NCBI RefSeq assembly: GCF_000005505.3
Contig: NC_016131.3
Coordinates: forward strand, 45,779,355-45,843,354
Origin: Brachypodium distachyon
Lineage: Eukaryota; Streptophyta; Magnoliopsida; Poales; Poaceae
DNA length: 64,000 nt
Reading direction: 5' to 3'
Shown here piece by piece: positions 42,550 to 53,339 of this stretch. Made by a program: the position numbers and the translations under genes. The number at the start of each line of letters is the position of its first letter. Positions within the stretch are counted from its first letter, which is position 1. Under the pieces are notes generated by a model that worked only from the letters and a program-made list of their open reading frames with translations, had not been told where the DNA came from and did not search any database.

Positions 42550-45500
42550 ATGGCGGCCGCGCCACCGACCCCCCTCTTCACCCTGGCGCCATGGTTTCTC
42601 CTCATCTTCCTCCTCCACAGCGCAAGCCCTGCTCATTCGGCCGACGGCAACGCGTCAGACGGCGACCGATCCACACTTCTCGCCTTCAAATCCGGCGTGT
42701 CCGGCGACCCGATGGGAGCGCTCGCCGGCTGGGGTTCCTCCCCGGACGTGTGCAGCTGGGCCGGCGTCGCTTGCAACGACACCGACACGGTGGCGCCGCG
42801 GCGAGTCGTGAAACTAGTACTCCGAGACCAGAAGCTCACGGGCGAGCTCTCCCCGGAGCTCGGCAACCTTTCCCACCTCAGGATACTCAACCTCTCCGGC
42901 AACCTCTTCACGGGCAGAATCCCACCGGAGCTCGGGAGCCTCTCCCGCCTCCAATCGCTCGACGCGTCGTCCAACATGCTGGCCGGCTCACCCCCGCCGG
43001 AGCTCGGGAACCTCTCGAGCCTCAGCTCCCTCGACCTCTCCCGGAACGCCTTCACTGGAGCAGTGCCGCCGGAGCTCGGGAGACTCTCCCGGCTCAAGCA
43101 GCTGAGCCTCGGCGACAATCAGTTCCAGGGGCCGATCCCCGTGGAGCTCACGCGGATCAGGAATCTGCAGTACCTCAATCTTGGCGAGAACAATCTGTCA
43201 GGCCGCATCCCGGCGGCAGTCTTCTGCAACCTCTCCGCCCTGCAGTACGTCGACTTCTCCTCCAACAACCTCGACGGCGAGATCCCCGATTGCCCGCTCC
43301 CCGAGCTGATGTTCCTCGTCTTGTGGTCGAACAACCTCGTCGGTGGGATCCCGCGTTCTCTCTCGAATTCAACGAAGCTCCGGTGGCTGCTGCTGGAGTC
43401 CAATTTCCTTACCGGCGAACTCCCGGGTTCCGACATGTTTGGCGCCATGAGAGGCCTTGAGCTGCTGTACCTGTCGTTCAACTACCTGCAGAGTCCGGGT
43501 AACAACAGCTCCGATCTCGAGCCATTCTTCGCCGGCCTGACGAACTGCACGGGACTCAAGGAGCTCGGCATCGCCGGTAACGACCTGGCCGGCACGATCC
43601 CGGAGACCGTCGGCCGCCTGCTCGCCCCGGGACTCGTGCAGCTCCACCTCGAGTTCAACAGCCTCTCCGGATCCATCCCTGCGAGCCTCTCCGGCCTCGC
43701 CAACCTCACGGCTCTGAACCTCTCCCACAACCACCTCAACGGCTCCATCCCGCCGGGCATCTTCTCCGGGATGCGGCGGCTCGAGCGGCTGCACCTCTCG
43801 GACAACTTCCTCTCGGGCGAGATCCCAACGTCGCTCGCCGCCGTCCCGCGGCTCGGGCTCCTCGACTTCTCCAATAACCTCCTCACGGGCGCGATCCCCG
43901 ACACGCTCTGCTCCTCCAACCTCACGCAGCTGCGCGTGCTCTCGCTTCACCATAACCGCCTCGCCGGCGCCATTCCCCCCAGCCTTTCGCTCTGCGTCAA
44001 CCTGCAGAACCTCGACCTCTCCCACAACATGCTTCTCAGCGAAATCCCCACGGACTTGCTGTCGTCCGGGGGGTTAAGCGGGTTGCTGTACCTGAACCTC
44101 TCCGGAAACCTTCTGGAAGGCCCGATCCCGGCGACCATCGGCGAGATGGCGATGCTACAAGCGCTCAACCTGTCTTCGAACAGACTCTCTGGAGCCATCC
44201 CGCCGCAGCTCGGCGGCTGCGTCGCGGTCGAGCAGCTCGACGTGTCCGGGAACGCGCTGGAAGGCGGCTTGCCGGAGGCAGTCGGGGCGCTGCCGTTCTT
44301 GCAGGTCCTCGACGTGTCCCGGAACAGCCTCACAGGCGCGCTGCCGCTGTCCTTGGAGACGGCGGCCTCGCTGCGGCAAGTGAACTTCTCCTACAACGGC
44401 TTCTCCGGCAAGGTGCCCAGCGGCGTCGCGGGGTTCCCGGCCGACGCGTTCCTCGGCGACCCAGGGATGTGTGCCGCGGGGACGACGATGCCCGGCTTGG
44501 CACGCTGCGGCGAAGCGAAGCGCAGCAGCAGCCGCGGATTGCTTCGTAACCGGCGCGTGGTGTTGCCCGTCGCCGTCACCGTCGCGAGCTTCACGCTGGC
44601 CATCCTCGGGCTCGCCGCTTGCCGCGCCATGGCGAGAGCCAGAGCCAGAACGGCGAGCGTGAGACGAGACGGGCGGCGGTCGACGCTGCTGGCGTACGGC
44701 CATGGCGACGAGCCAAGCGCAAGCGAGTGGGGGGACAACAAGAACAACAACAACAACCACCCGAGGATCTCGCACCGGGAGCTATCGGATGCCACGGGCG
44801 GGTTCGAGGAGTCGAGCCTGATCGGGGCGGGGCGGTTCGGGCGCGTGTACGAGGGCACGCTCCGCGACGGCACGCGGGTGGCGGTCAAGGTGCTCCTCGA
44901 CCCGAAGAGCGGCTGCGGCGGGGGGGACGTGTCCCGGAGCTTCAAGCGGGAGTGCCAGGTGCTCCGGCGGACGCGGCACCGGAACCTGGTGCGCGTGGTC
45001 ACCGCGTGCAGCGCGCCGCCGGACTTCCACGCGCTCGTGCTCCCGCTCATGCGCAACGGCAGCCTCGAGGGCCGCCTCTACCCGCGCGACGGCCGCCCCG
45101 GCCGCGGCCTCAGCCTCGCCCGGCTCGTCAGCGTGGCCAGCGACGTCGCCGAGGGCATGGCGTACCTGCACCACTACGCGCCGATGAGAGTGGTCCACTG
45201 CGACCTCAAGCCCAGCAACGTGCTCCTCGACGACGACATGACGGCCGTCGTGGCGGATTTCGGCATCGCGCGGCTGGTCAAGGACGTCGGCGACGAGGAC
45301 GACGACTTCACTGGCTCTGATGCCGATCCTTGCAACTCCATTACCGGATTGCTACAAGGTTCCGTCGGCTACATCGCGCCAGGTATATACAAATTTCCAG
45401 TCAAATTAACAAGAGCAAATGCAATATTGTTCAAATTTCTCTGTAACATTGTCGTGGCGTTCTTCCATTTCTGTTTCAGAGTACGGATTGGGAGGCCACC

Positions 45501-45925
45501 CGTCGACGGAAGGCGACGTGTACAGCTTCGGCGTGATGGTGCTGGAGCTGATCACGGGGAAGCGGCCGACGGACGTGATCTTCCACGAGGGGCTCACGCT
45601 GCACGACTGGGTGCGGCGCCACCACCCGCACGACGTCGCCGCCGTCGTCGCGCGGTCGTGGCTGACGGACTTGGAGGCGTCGGCGGTGCGGCAGGCAGAC
45701 GAGAGGTCGATGACCAGGGCGGAGGTCGTGGGCGAGCTGATCGAGCTCGGGCTCGCGTGCACGCAGCACTCGCCGTCGGCCCGGCCCACCATGGTGGAGG
45801 TGTGCCACGAGATGACACTCCTCCGGGAAGACCTCTCCAAGCTCGGCGGTGGCGGCGCGGTGGAGTCGGTGGCCATGACGGCCAGCGAGGGCTCGTCCTT
45901 CTCCACCACCGATTCGTCTTTCTGA
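42550..45925 (+). CDS. LRR receptor-like Ser/Thr kinase, At2g24130-like (copy 2)
   Basis: Exons 42550-45382 and 45480-45925 give 1092 aa. The start is set at the Met of MAAAPPTPLFTLAPWFLLIF, a clean signal peptide; an in-frame Met 207 nt upstream would put a basic stretch before it. Order: signal peptide, LRR cap with CSWAGVAC, more than 20 LRRs, transmembrane segment about 670-692, N-rich linker (KNNNNN), kinase. Landmarks: GAGRFGRV 759-766, Lys780, HCDLKPSN from His883, DFG at 903, APE split by a phase-1 intron of 97 bp. It is a non-RD kinase. Compared with copy 3 it has 48 extra residues (two 24-residue LRRs, one reading LAGSPPPELGNL) early in the ectodomain. C-terminal tail: TASEGSSFSTTDSSF, close to copy 3. 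An immune or developmental receptor role is inferred from family and kinase class. Confidence 0.95.
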
Positions 45926-46490
45926 TACGTTCGTGGTGGCGAATTCAGGATGCAGTCAAACTTTGCCGCTGCACAATTTGATCCTCTGTTTGTATACGGC
46001 AAGGCAAGTTACAATTTCTTCAACATATAACATCGATGATAATGCTGAAACAACATATACCATTCTGAAGTAGGAGAAAAGACCTTGTCAAGGTGAATAC
46101 GGCCAGCAAGACAATGTGTTGCTTCTATTATTTGCTTCTGATACCTGAAGCAAGACAATTTTTCTGAGGCTAGTAGAGTAACATAGAAATTTATAAGTAG
46201 TCACTTATTATTCAGTTTTGGCTTCTAACTATACACACAGAGCGGAATTAGACTGACCGAAATTCAATAATATGATAGTTTAAAGCATTCAGTAAACCAA
46301 GAGATTGCTACTCTTGTCAGGTTTTCTAATTAGGTGGAATCAATACTGAAATGCATAATCTAGGATTAAAGGCAGACCAAATGCCTTGATTTATTGTCCG
46401 TACCAAATGGAAGGACCTTGAAAAATTATTTTTCTCTTAGGCATTAACACAAGCACATGTTGAGCACAAATGTTACTATTGTTCCATACC
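45926..46490. other. Spacer, no gene recognised
   Basis: Presumed 3' UTR of the second receptor kinase, then AT-rich sequence without exons or element ends. Confidence 0.4.
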
Positions 46491-47335
46491 TCAAAGAAAC
46501 TGAAGGGCGGGGATGGCTTCCGACGAACGTGCGCCATGCCGGACGACGTCGAGGTGGGCTGCATTCCCATCAGGTTCGAGTGGCAGCGTTGGAGATTCTA
46601 GTGGAGGTCAAGTTGGCGCAGCAGCACCGTCACGGTGAGCAGCTGCGCCATGGAAACGCCGCGGAGATAGTGGTGCTGCCGACCACTTGGATCCCGATGC
46701 CGCCGCCATCTCCTTATTCCGCCGGCACCGCCCAGATCTCATCGTCCTTCGCAACGTCTCCGCCCGCCTGCAGCCGGCCATATCCCACCACCACACGCGG
46801 CATCCCAGAGACCGATCTAAGGAGACGCAGCGGATCGCCGGATACGGTCCTCTTGATCCGGCCCTCTCGACGGTAGGGTTTAGAGATTGGGGGCGTGCGT
46901 TCGGGGAGGAGAGAGGAACAGGGTCGTTGCCGGTTCTGCGTACGTGCGCGGTGGTATACAGGGCAGCAACGGCCTGAATTGACGGCAACACCAGCGGAGG
47001 CCTAGGTTTCGGTGTGGCCGACGCGAGTCGGGAATGGCGGCCAACAGGATCTCGATTCAGCGAGAGGAGGCCAGAGAGGAAACGAGGAAGAGGGATGGTG
47101 ATGGCAGGGGGAACCGTTGCCGGGGTGGTGAGGGCGGCGGAGGCGGTGGAGGAGAGCGGGGCCAACGCGATAGTGGAGGAGAGTTGGCTGCGGGCATGAT
47201 GGTAGGTCGCGCTTGCTGGAGTAATTTGCGGGAGAGGAGGAGGGGCACGTGGCTCCCATCGGCAATCACAAGGGGAGGAAGAGGTGTACGTGGTAGCCAT
47301 CCACGAAGGGGCGCAGGGCGGCTTGGGTGAGCCCG
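46491..47335. other. GC-rich island, possible captured gene fragment
   Basis: This stretch is markedly richer in GC than its flanks and open on both strands (up to 230 codons on the minus strand, 46608-47300). The minus-strand text has the look of a plant 5' leader (CTCTAAACCCTACCGTCGAG), but no domain is recognisable in any frame. No terminal inverted repeats were found. It may be a transduplicated fragment or a diverged pseudogene; function is not assigned. Confidence 0.35.
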
Positions 47336-47812
47336 GGGTTCACCTAATTATTTTACATGATGTACACGTATGATAAAATTCATACGACGGTTTTGTATGA
47401 CAAGACCCATATTAGCACTCAGTCAGTAGGTGGGGCCATGGACTCACATCATTGGGAAATTTGCCTGAGTCTGATTGTACACACATTGTACATATCATCG
47501 TATGCAAGGCATTTCCGTTGAGTAAGCGCATGAACGGAAAGGGAATCGCGCTTGCCTGCCTGTCGAAGGGTTGGACGGACGTACGACGGACACACAGACA
47601 GACGTACGTAACTGGAAATTAAGGAATAATAAAGATATTTTTTTTTCTTTCCTAGCAGGCTCACTGTCATCCTCTTTTTCTAGTCTTGATATCCGTGTAG
47701 TGGCGGTATCTTGCAGAAGAAATCATCTCTTACTTTTCTCTCAACCTCTCTCTTCCAAATCAGTTTAAAGTAAGAGAGAGAAGTTATAGTGCCTTAGTTG
47801 GAGATGTCCTAA

Positions 47813-48160
47813 GAGCAACTCCAATAGTACACTTAAGCTGTTACTAAAGCATGCCACATAATTTTTTTGATGATGTGGATGGGAGAGAAAGTGAAAAAAT
47901 GAAGTACCTGTTACTTGTATAAGAAACTGCTTGGACTCTTGTACCACAAGACACTAGTAACAACCAAATACTTGTTGGAGAGACCACTTGTTACCAAAAC
48001 AGTTGCTTGGTGGGCTCCATCATCTTACATGAATCTCTAGTTTTGTAATGTTAGTACCAACTCTTAGTAACGATCTATTGCAAAAGTTTTTACTAGTCAT
48101 GAGTTAAATATTCTTCCTTCTCTTAGTAATGGCTATAATACCCACTTGTTAAAGATGCCC
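47813..48160. mobile_element. Tourist-like MITE (PIF/Harbinger type)
   Basis: The 348-bp segment starts GAGCAACTCCAATAG and ends CTTGTTAAAGATGCCC, roughly inverted copies, and is flanked by TAA at 47810-47812 and 48161-48163. A 3-bp TAA duplication and GAGCATCTCC-like ends fit Tourist elements. The sequence just left (TTAGTTGGAGATGTCC, 47794-47809) looks like the right end of another such element, so two may be adjacent or nested. Confidence 0.6.
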
Positions 48161-48163
48161 TAA

Positions 48164-48888
48164 GTAACAACTTCTTCGGTAGGGCCTGACCTCCAGGTGG
48201 GCCGTGGGCCTACCACGTGTAGTATTTCCAGCAGCCCATTTCGTTGATAACCAACGCATGTAGCGATTTTTCATTACTTTTGGCCCATGTTAGTTCATCT
48301 TTTGCCCAGGTTGTATTTGAACAGTGTATTTCCCAACCTTTCCCAAATAGGCTAACCAGTTTTAGAAAAAGGCTGACCAGTAATGCACGGCAACGTAATG
48401 TGATACAAATCATAAACATAAGAAAGAAGAACTTTTAAGTGCGAATACCATAACATCAATATTATGTGTAAACTGTAACATTAGTGAAGTAATCTTTTGG
48501 TCAAAACGTACTCAGGTGAACTTGCCTCGTGCCCTCGTGATGATGGAAGCCGAAGTAAAGGTAGTATATCTTCTGAGACTTCCGAGTACAGCACACGGGC
48601 AGCCGAGCTGCCGAGTAAAACGAAAGGAATCAGAACGTATCTGTATCTCATTCCTGCTTTTACACCACGACCGGAAGACGAAGCAAATCTGACCAAACAG
48701 CCGCGCCCGTCTTCTTCGCAGATTCCTTTTTCTTCGATCGACATCCTCAAAGAAAAAGGAAGAAAAACTTCTGCGAACCCTCCCCAAAAAGCCTGCGCGA
48801 TTCCTCCCCAAAAACTTCTGAACTTCCCGATTTCACCCGACACAGCCCCAAAAGTCCTAGCGATTACACCGATCAAGCCACCACAACG
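48164..48888. promoter_or_regulatory. Promoter and 5' leader region of the RNase III-like gene
   Basis: It contains a GGTGGGCCGTGGGCCTACC motif near 48196 and further TGGCCCA sites (about 48280), site II-like elements usual in plant housekeeping promoters. An upstream 131-codon open frame (48497-48892) ends with a TGA that overlaps the gene's ATG as ATGA; it has no recognisable domain. The TSS is not determinable by eye. Confidence 0.4.
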
Positions 48889-51800
48889 ATGAAGCCCGGC
48901 TCCCGCAAGCGCGGCCCGCCGCCGCCGGGCTTCGTGGAGGACCGATCGGAGGCGGCGGCCCGAGTCGAGCGGCTTCTCCAGTACCGGTTCCACGACCGCG
49001 CCCTGCTTGAGCTGGCGCTCACCCATCAGTCCTTCTCCGGCGGCGCCGCCTCGTACCAGCGGCTCGAGTTCCTCGGCGACGCGGCGCTCGACCTCGCCTT
49101 CTCCGACTTCCTGTACCGGGCCAACCCCACCCTCGGCCCTGGCGAGCTCACCACGCTCCGGGCTGCCAACATCTCGACCGAGAAGCTTGCGCGCGTCGCC
49201 GTGCGCCACGACCTCTACCCGCTGCTCCGACGTGCCTGTCCTCCCCTCGACCTGCTGGTAAGCATCCTCTTCTCCTGAAATTTTCTTATGTTGGCAAATC
49301 ACTATTGAAGTAGTAATGATGTGTTCACTTTGACTGTCCACTTACCACTCGAGCGATCCATCGGCCTTGACTTGAGGACCAGGCATTAGCAGCTAAACAC
49401 TTAACAATCATTGCATATTAGATGTTCTATATCGAGGGCCTTTTATTCTTTGCCCTTTGGTTTCGGCCTCTCATCAGTCTCATGCTTACTCTTTATTTAT
49501 AAGTGTAAAAAGGCAGATCTCCTGGCTTCTTTCTTCCAGAAAAATGGTAACTGATAGAAAGTGTTATGTACTCTTAGCAATGCTCTAAACTCTCAGTCAT
49601 ACATAGTGGTAAAATATTGCTTCATCCCATAGTCTAGGAGTAAGCACTCCCATCGGTCCAAATGGTGGAATTATGCCTGTTTCCGAGTTCAGGCCCATGC
49701 AATTTAACACTGGTTTCGATGGCATTCAGAGGATGAACTGCGGTTCACATTATCCTGAATTCCTGATGGTAAATTATATTTCTCCGAGTCACAAAACACT
49801 GTAAATTCATTTTAAACCTGGCAGACCAATTTTTGTGTTTACTTCTAATGTACCTTCCGGACGTAGTTACATTTAGTACTTCAATGGTAGACCCTAATAC
49901 ATCCATACCCAGGTCTAGAATAAACATAAAAAGGTAACACTGTATGGAAATTGCAAAAGGTTGTGATTTGTTTGGCGAACACCTGGTTTAAACAATGTCA
50001 TCCTTAACCATAGGTACTTTGCATTGCATCTTTGTTGCAGTTGATTTTGACCTAGCTGTGTTGTCTTGTTTGAGCCTGCTCTGAAGTGTCACTCATGCAC
50101 CCTGCTGGACTCCAGTAGCCAAACAAGCAACTTAATTTTTTTGACATACACAAACAAAATTGTTTATAGTTCATTTCAATTTCAATTTTTGAACTCTACT
50201 GCACTTACATACATCTGGTCAATTTTTATGTCTCACCATCCTTACTCTGCAATCTTGTTTCTAACAATAACCGGCTTGTTCATCACAATACTTGTGGTCC
50301 ATCCATGTTGGTTTGCACCTCTTAAACATAACTGGAATGCAGTTGACGATTTTCATGTCTATAATGAAACACACGTTTTTTTATCAAACATTTTTCCATT
50401 ACCTATCTAATAGCTTTAAGCATCCATTAGTTCTGACTTTAGTTCAGAGTAGATTCTTGTTGGTTTCTTTATCTATTCCAGTGCGAGTAAATAATTGCAT
50501 ATTTTATCTCATTGAGATGTCAATTTTTTTTTTGAAATAATGGGCACCCCCCATCGATTTCCAGCAAAGCATAGTATCCTTACAGACATGTCTGATTGAG
50601 ATGTCAATACTAGACCAACTGTTTTGGTGATAATTATTCTCTTACCAGGTAGGCCTCTAATTATGCAGGTAGGCCAGTTTATTGAGTTGGTAAAACAAGA
50701 GCTAGAGGATGACTTTTCCACTGCACCTTATGGTGGTTGTGTTGTGAAGGCTCCCAAGGTGCTTGCTGATATAGTTGAGGCCATTGCCGCTGCTGTCTAT
50801 ATGGACTGCAAATCTGACATTGAAAAGTTCTGGAAGGTTTTGAGCCATTTCTCATGTTGTTTCCGTTCATTTATATGTTGATTTATGTCCCCAAAAAATA
50901 ACTTAATTATTAACTCGATCATCATATGGTAGCAAAAAATCTATATGATTTTTAATGTATCTTTTATGAATATTCTGATGATAGTAACTTTGTATGACCA
51001 ATCTAAGAACTTTTACTGATGGTACTCCCTCCGATCCATAAAAAGTGTCGCCCACTTAGTACAAAATTTGTACTAACTTGGTACAAAATGGGCGACACTT
51101 TTTATGGATCAGAGGGAGTACTTGTCAATGTTAGAAAATTTTGACTTCCTGCTCTGTAAATTAAGCAACATATTAATATATGGAGAGAGTAGTTTAATTG
51201 CAATAATTGCAAATAAGCTGGTAATGATATTCGTGTTTATTATTTAGGTAACAAGGCGGCTCTTCGAGCCCCTTATCACGGTAGAAACAATGCATGAGCA
51301 ACCTATGTCAATGTTGAATGAACTATGCCAGAAACATGGGATGGTTCCACAATTCAAGGAATCGAAGAAAGGTGAAATGACGGTGATAAAAATATTTGTT
51401 GGTGGGGCACTTGTTGGGATGGGCTCCTCAGAGCAGAGAGCAATTGCTAAGCTCAATGCTTCACGGGATGCAGTAAGCAAGCTTCTTGGTGATCCCAAGC
51501 AGCAAGTGTTGACAACTGGGGTTGGCCCTGGATTGGTGGTTGAGGTTGAAGATCTGAGGGAATGCAAGCAGAAGCTTAACGAGCAGTGCAGCAAGAAACA
51601 TTGGCCAAAACCCATCTTTAAGTAAGATTCTACTACTCTATTAATTTTTAGCTTATTTATCATGTTTGCTAGTTTAACCTTTCCTGCAACACTCCTCAAA
51701 ATAGGCATATCTTTCTCACACATACACTAGCAATGTTTGTTAATCATCTGGTTTATTTGTTCTGATCTCTTAAGCGTGACTGATCATTGCCGCACCTTAT

Positions 51801-52334
51801 AATTTTTTAAAAATAATTCTAAGTTCGCTTCTCTTAGTATCATTTATGATTCATCTTAGCATAGTACTATTTATCAGGACCTGAAAAGAATTTTCGTATT
51901 TATCAGCTGTGTTTAGTGTTTACTACCACCCTCCATAGCCACACCTCTGATATGTCTGGACCGGCCTTGTTTACTACCTCCCTCCAAACTCTCATTCCCC
52001 TTCCCATTAGTTGCCAAACATTCTGAGTTAGTTTTATATTGAAATAATCAGAAAAGATTAAGTGGCATAGTGGGGATTTGACTGATTACCATTTGGTGCA
52101 TTATATAACTACATTTTGCGTGTTCACCATTACATGATTACTTCATTGCATTTATTTTTCAGGTTAGAGAAGGAAGATGGTCCTGCACATGATAGGAAGT
52201 TCATGTACTCTGTTGAGGTAGAAACCCAAAATGGTACATATTTCGCTAGAGGTGATCCGATGTCAAGGGTAAAGTATGCAGAGAACTCCGGTGGGCAGAA
52301 GATGTTGGAACTTCTATTAAAATTAAAATTGTGA
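48889..52334 (+). CDS. RTL2: Ribonuclease III-like protein 2 (RNase III domain plus two dsRBDs)
   Basis: A dsRNA endonuclease of the plant RTL family; family members trim the pre-rRNA 3' external spacer and influence small-RNA precursors, acting in nucleus/nucleolus and cytoplasm. Exons 48889-49257, 50669-50836, 51248-51621, 52163-52334 give 360 aa. The RNase III domain spans about residues 25-175. The signature RLEFLGDAALDLA carries Glu60 and Asp64, and ADIVEAIAAAVYMD carries Asp157 and Glu160, so all four metal-binding acidic residues are present. The first dsRBD is about 198-262 (PMSMLNELCQKHG ... AIAKLNASRDAV). The second, more divergent, is about 282-360 (KPIFKLEKEDGP ... AENSGGQKMLELLLKL). 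It has one RNase III domain and no helicase or PAZ, so it is not a Dicer. The gene lies between two convergent receptor kinase copies. Intron 2 holds a Stowaway element; exon 2 has a second upstream acceptor (50648) that would give an immediate stop. Confidence 0.93.
51025..51118. mobile_element. Stowaway MITE, almost perfect palindrome, in RTL2 intron 2
   Basis: Only 94 bp, with arms CTCCCTCCGATCCATAAAAA (then GTGTCGCCCA) and the near-exact mirror GGGCGACACTTTTTATGGAT (then CAGAGGGAG). TA flanks both sides (51023-51024, 51119-51120). The arms are so well preserved that the insertion looks recent. Confidence 0.95.
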
Positions 52335-53147
52335 GTTCTTTTGAACTTTTTTTGAGTAACCACGGGGAAAGGCTCTCCAGCTGCATATATCAACTCAAAA
52401 TCGGAGAGTTTATGAAACTAAGGCTATGTAGTCACATCACAGACTGATGTGTACCAATAGATCTCTGATTGCTAAAATCAGAATATCCAAATGATAAGGG
52501 AAAACAATAACTAGTGAACTCAACGAAACTACCTAGTCAGGCATAGAAGTCTAGAGGACTAACAACGTATAAACAATCTTTTGCATGCACGAGAGGGAGT
52601 GTTCAGAGTCGTCGAAAGACATCCCACGCGGAGTAAAGACAAATTGCACCAACTCCACTTGCTTCCTCGGCAGTTGAGGTGATTTGAAAACTAGCAAGTC
52701 AACGAGTGTTGGCATCCTGTTGAAGGGCATCACCGCCACTGGCTGGAATGAAGAGTTGTCATCACTGCGAGCTGCTCCACTAACGCTATCAAAGGGCACT
52801 GCGACCTTGGGTATCATCACACAACGCCTGGCACTCGGCGAAGCAAAGTGTGCTTCTTGTGACGGCTAAGGACAACGGTCAGTTGAGACTTCACCAAGGA
52901 CACGAAACTCACTTGCATGCTATCAACCATTGCCACGAGATTGCCTCAACATAGTACGTCTAATCGGTAGCCATAGTTGAAATAGAAGTCACACATGGGG
53001 GAGCGGTTCCCACTGGAGCAACGTGAGGAGGCAAAGGGGGATCCCATCTACAATACAATGGAAGGAGTGAATGGACGTTGACGAGGGTCGTCGAAGTCCA
53101 CCACCTGCAATGAACCCCTCAGTGTTGTTCTATTGCAACAATATATA
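52335..53147. other. Spacer with an unclassified repeat-like stretch
   Basis: Presumed RTL2 3' UTR followed by a mixed-composition stretch (52540-53110). The minus strand of 52551-52820 is open for 89 codons with a protein-like phrase (MPTLVDLLVFKSPQLPRKQV), but no family is recognised and no exon neighbours were found. It may be a retroelement relic. Confidence 0.3.
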
Positions 53148-53239
53148 CTCCCTCCGATCCATATAAGTGTTTTACATTTAGTACAACTTTATACCAAGTT
53201 AATACAAAATCTTAAACATTTATTATGAATCAGAAGGAG
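53148..53239. mobile_element. Stowaway MITE
   Basis: A 92-bp element with left end CTCCCTCCGATCCATATAAG and right end TATTATGAATCAGAAGGAG, TA at 53146-53147 and 53240-53241. Its ends match the type at 51025 (CTCCCTCCGATCCATA), but the arms have diverged more. Confidence 0.85.
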
Positions 53240-53339
53240 TAGCTCACTGCATGATTGCTAGCATCGTGTATCGTACACCATGTATGTACGTCTAAAGGCT
53301 ACAAAACCAAATGTTACACTTTGAATTCGAAACTTCATG

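Noticed and set aside
43369..45198. Antisense frames (up to 221 codons) opposite the second receptor kinase
   Set aside because: Same cause: high third-position GC opens the complementary frames.
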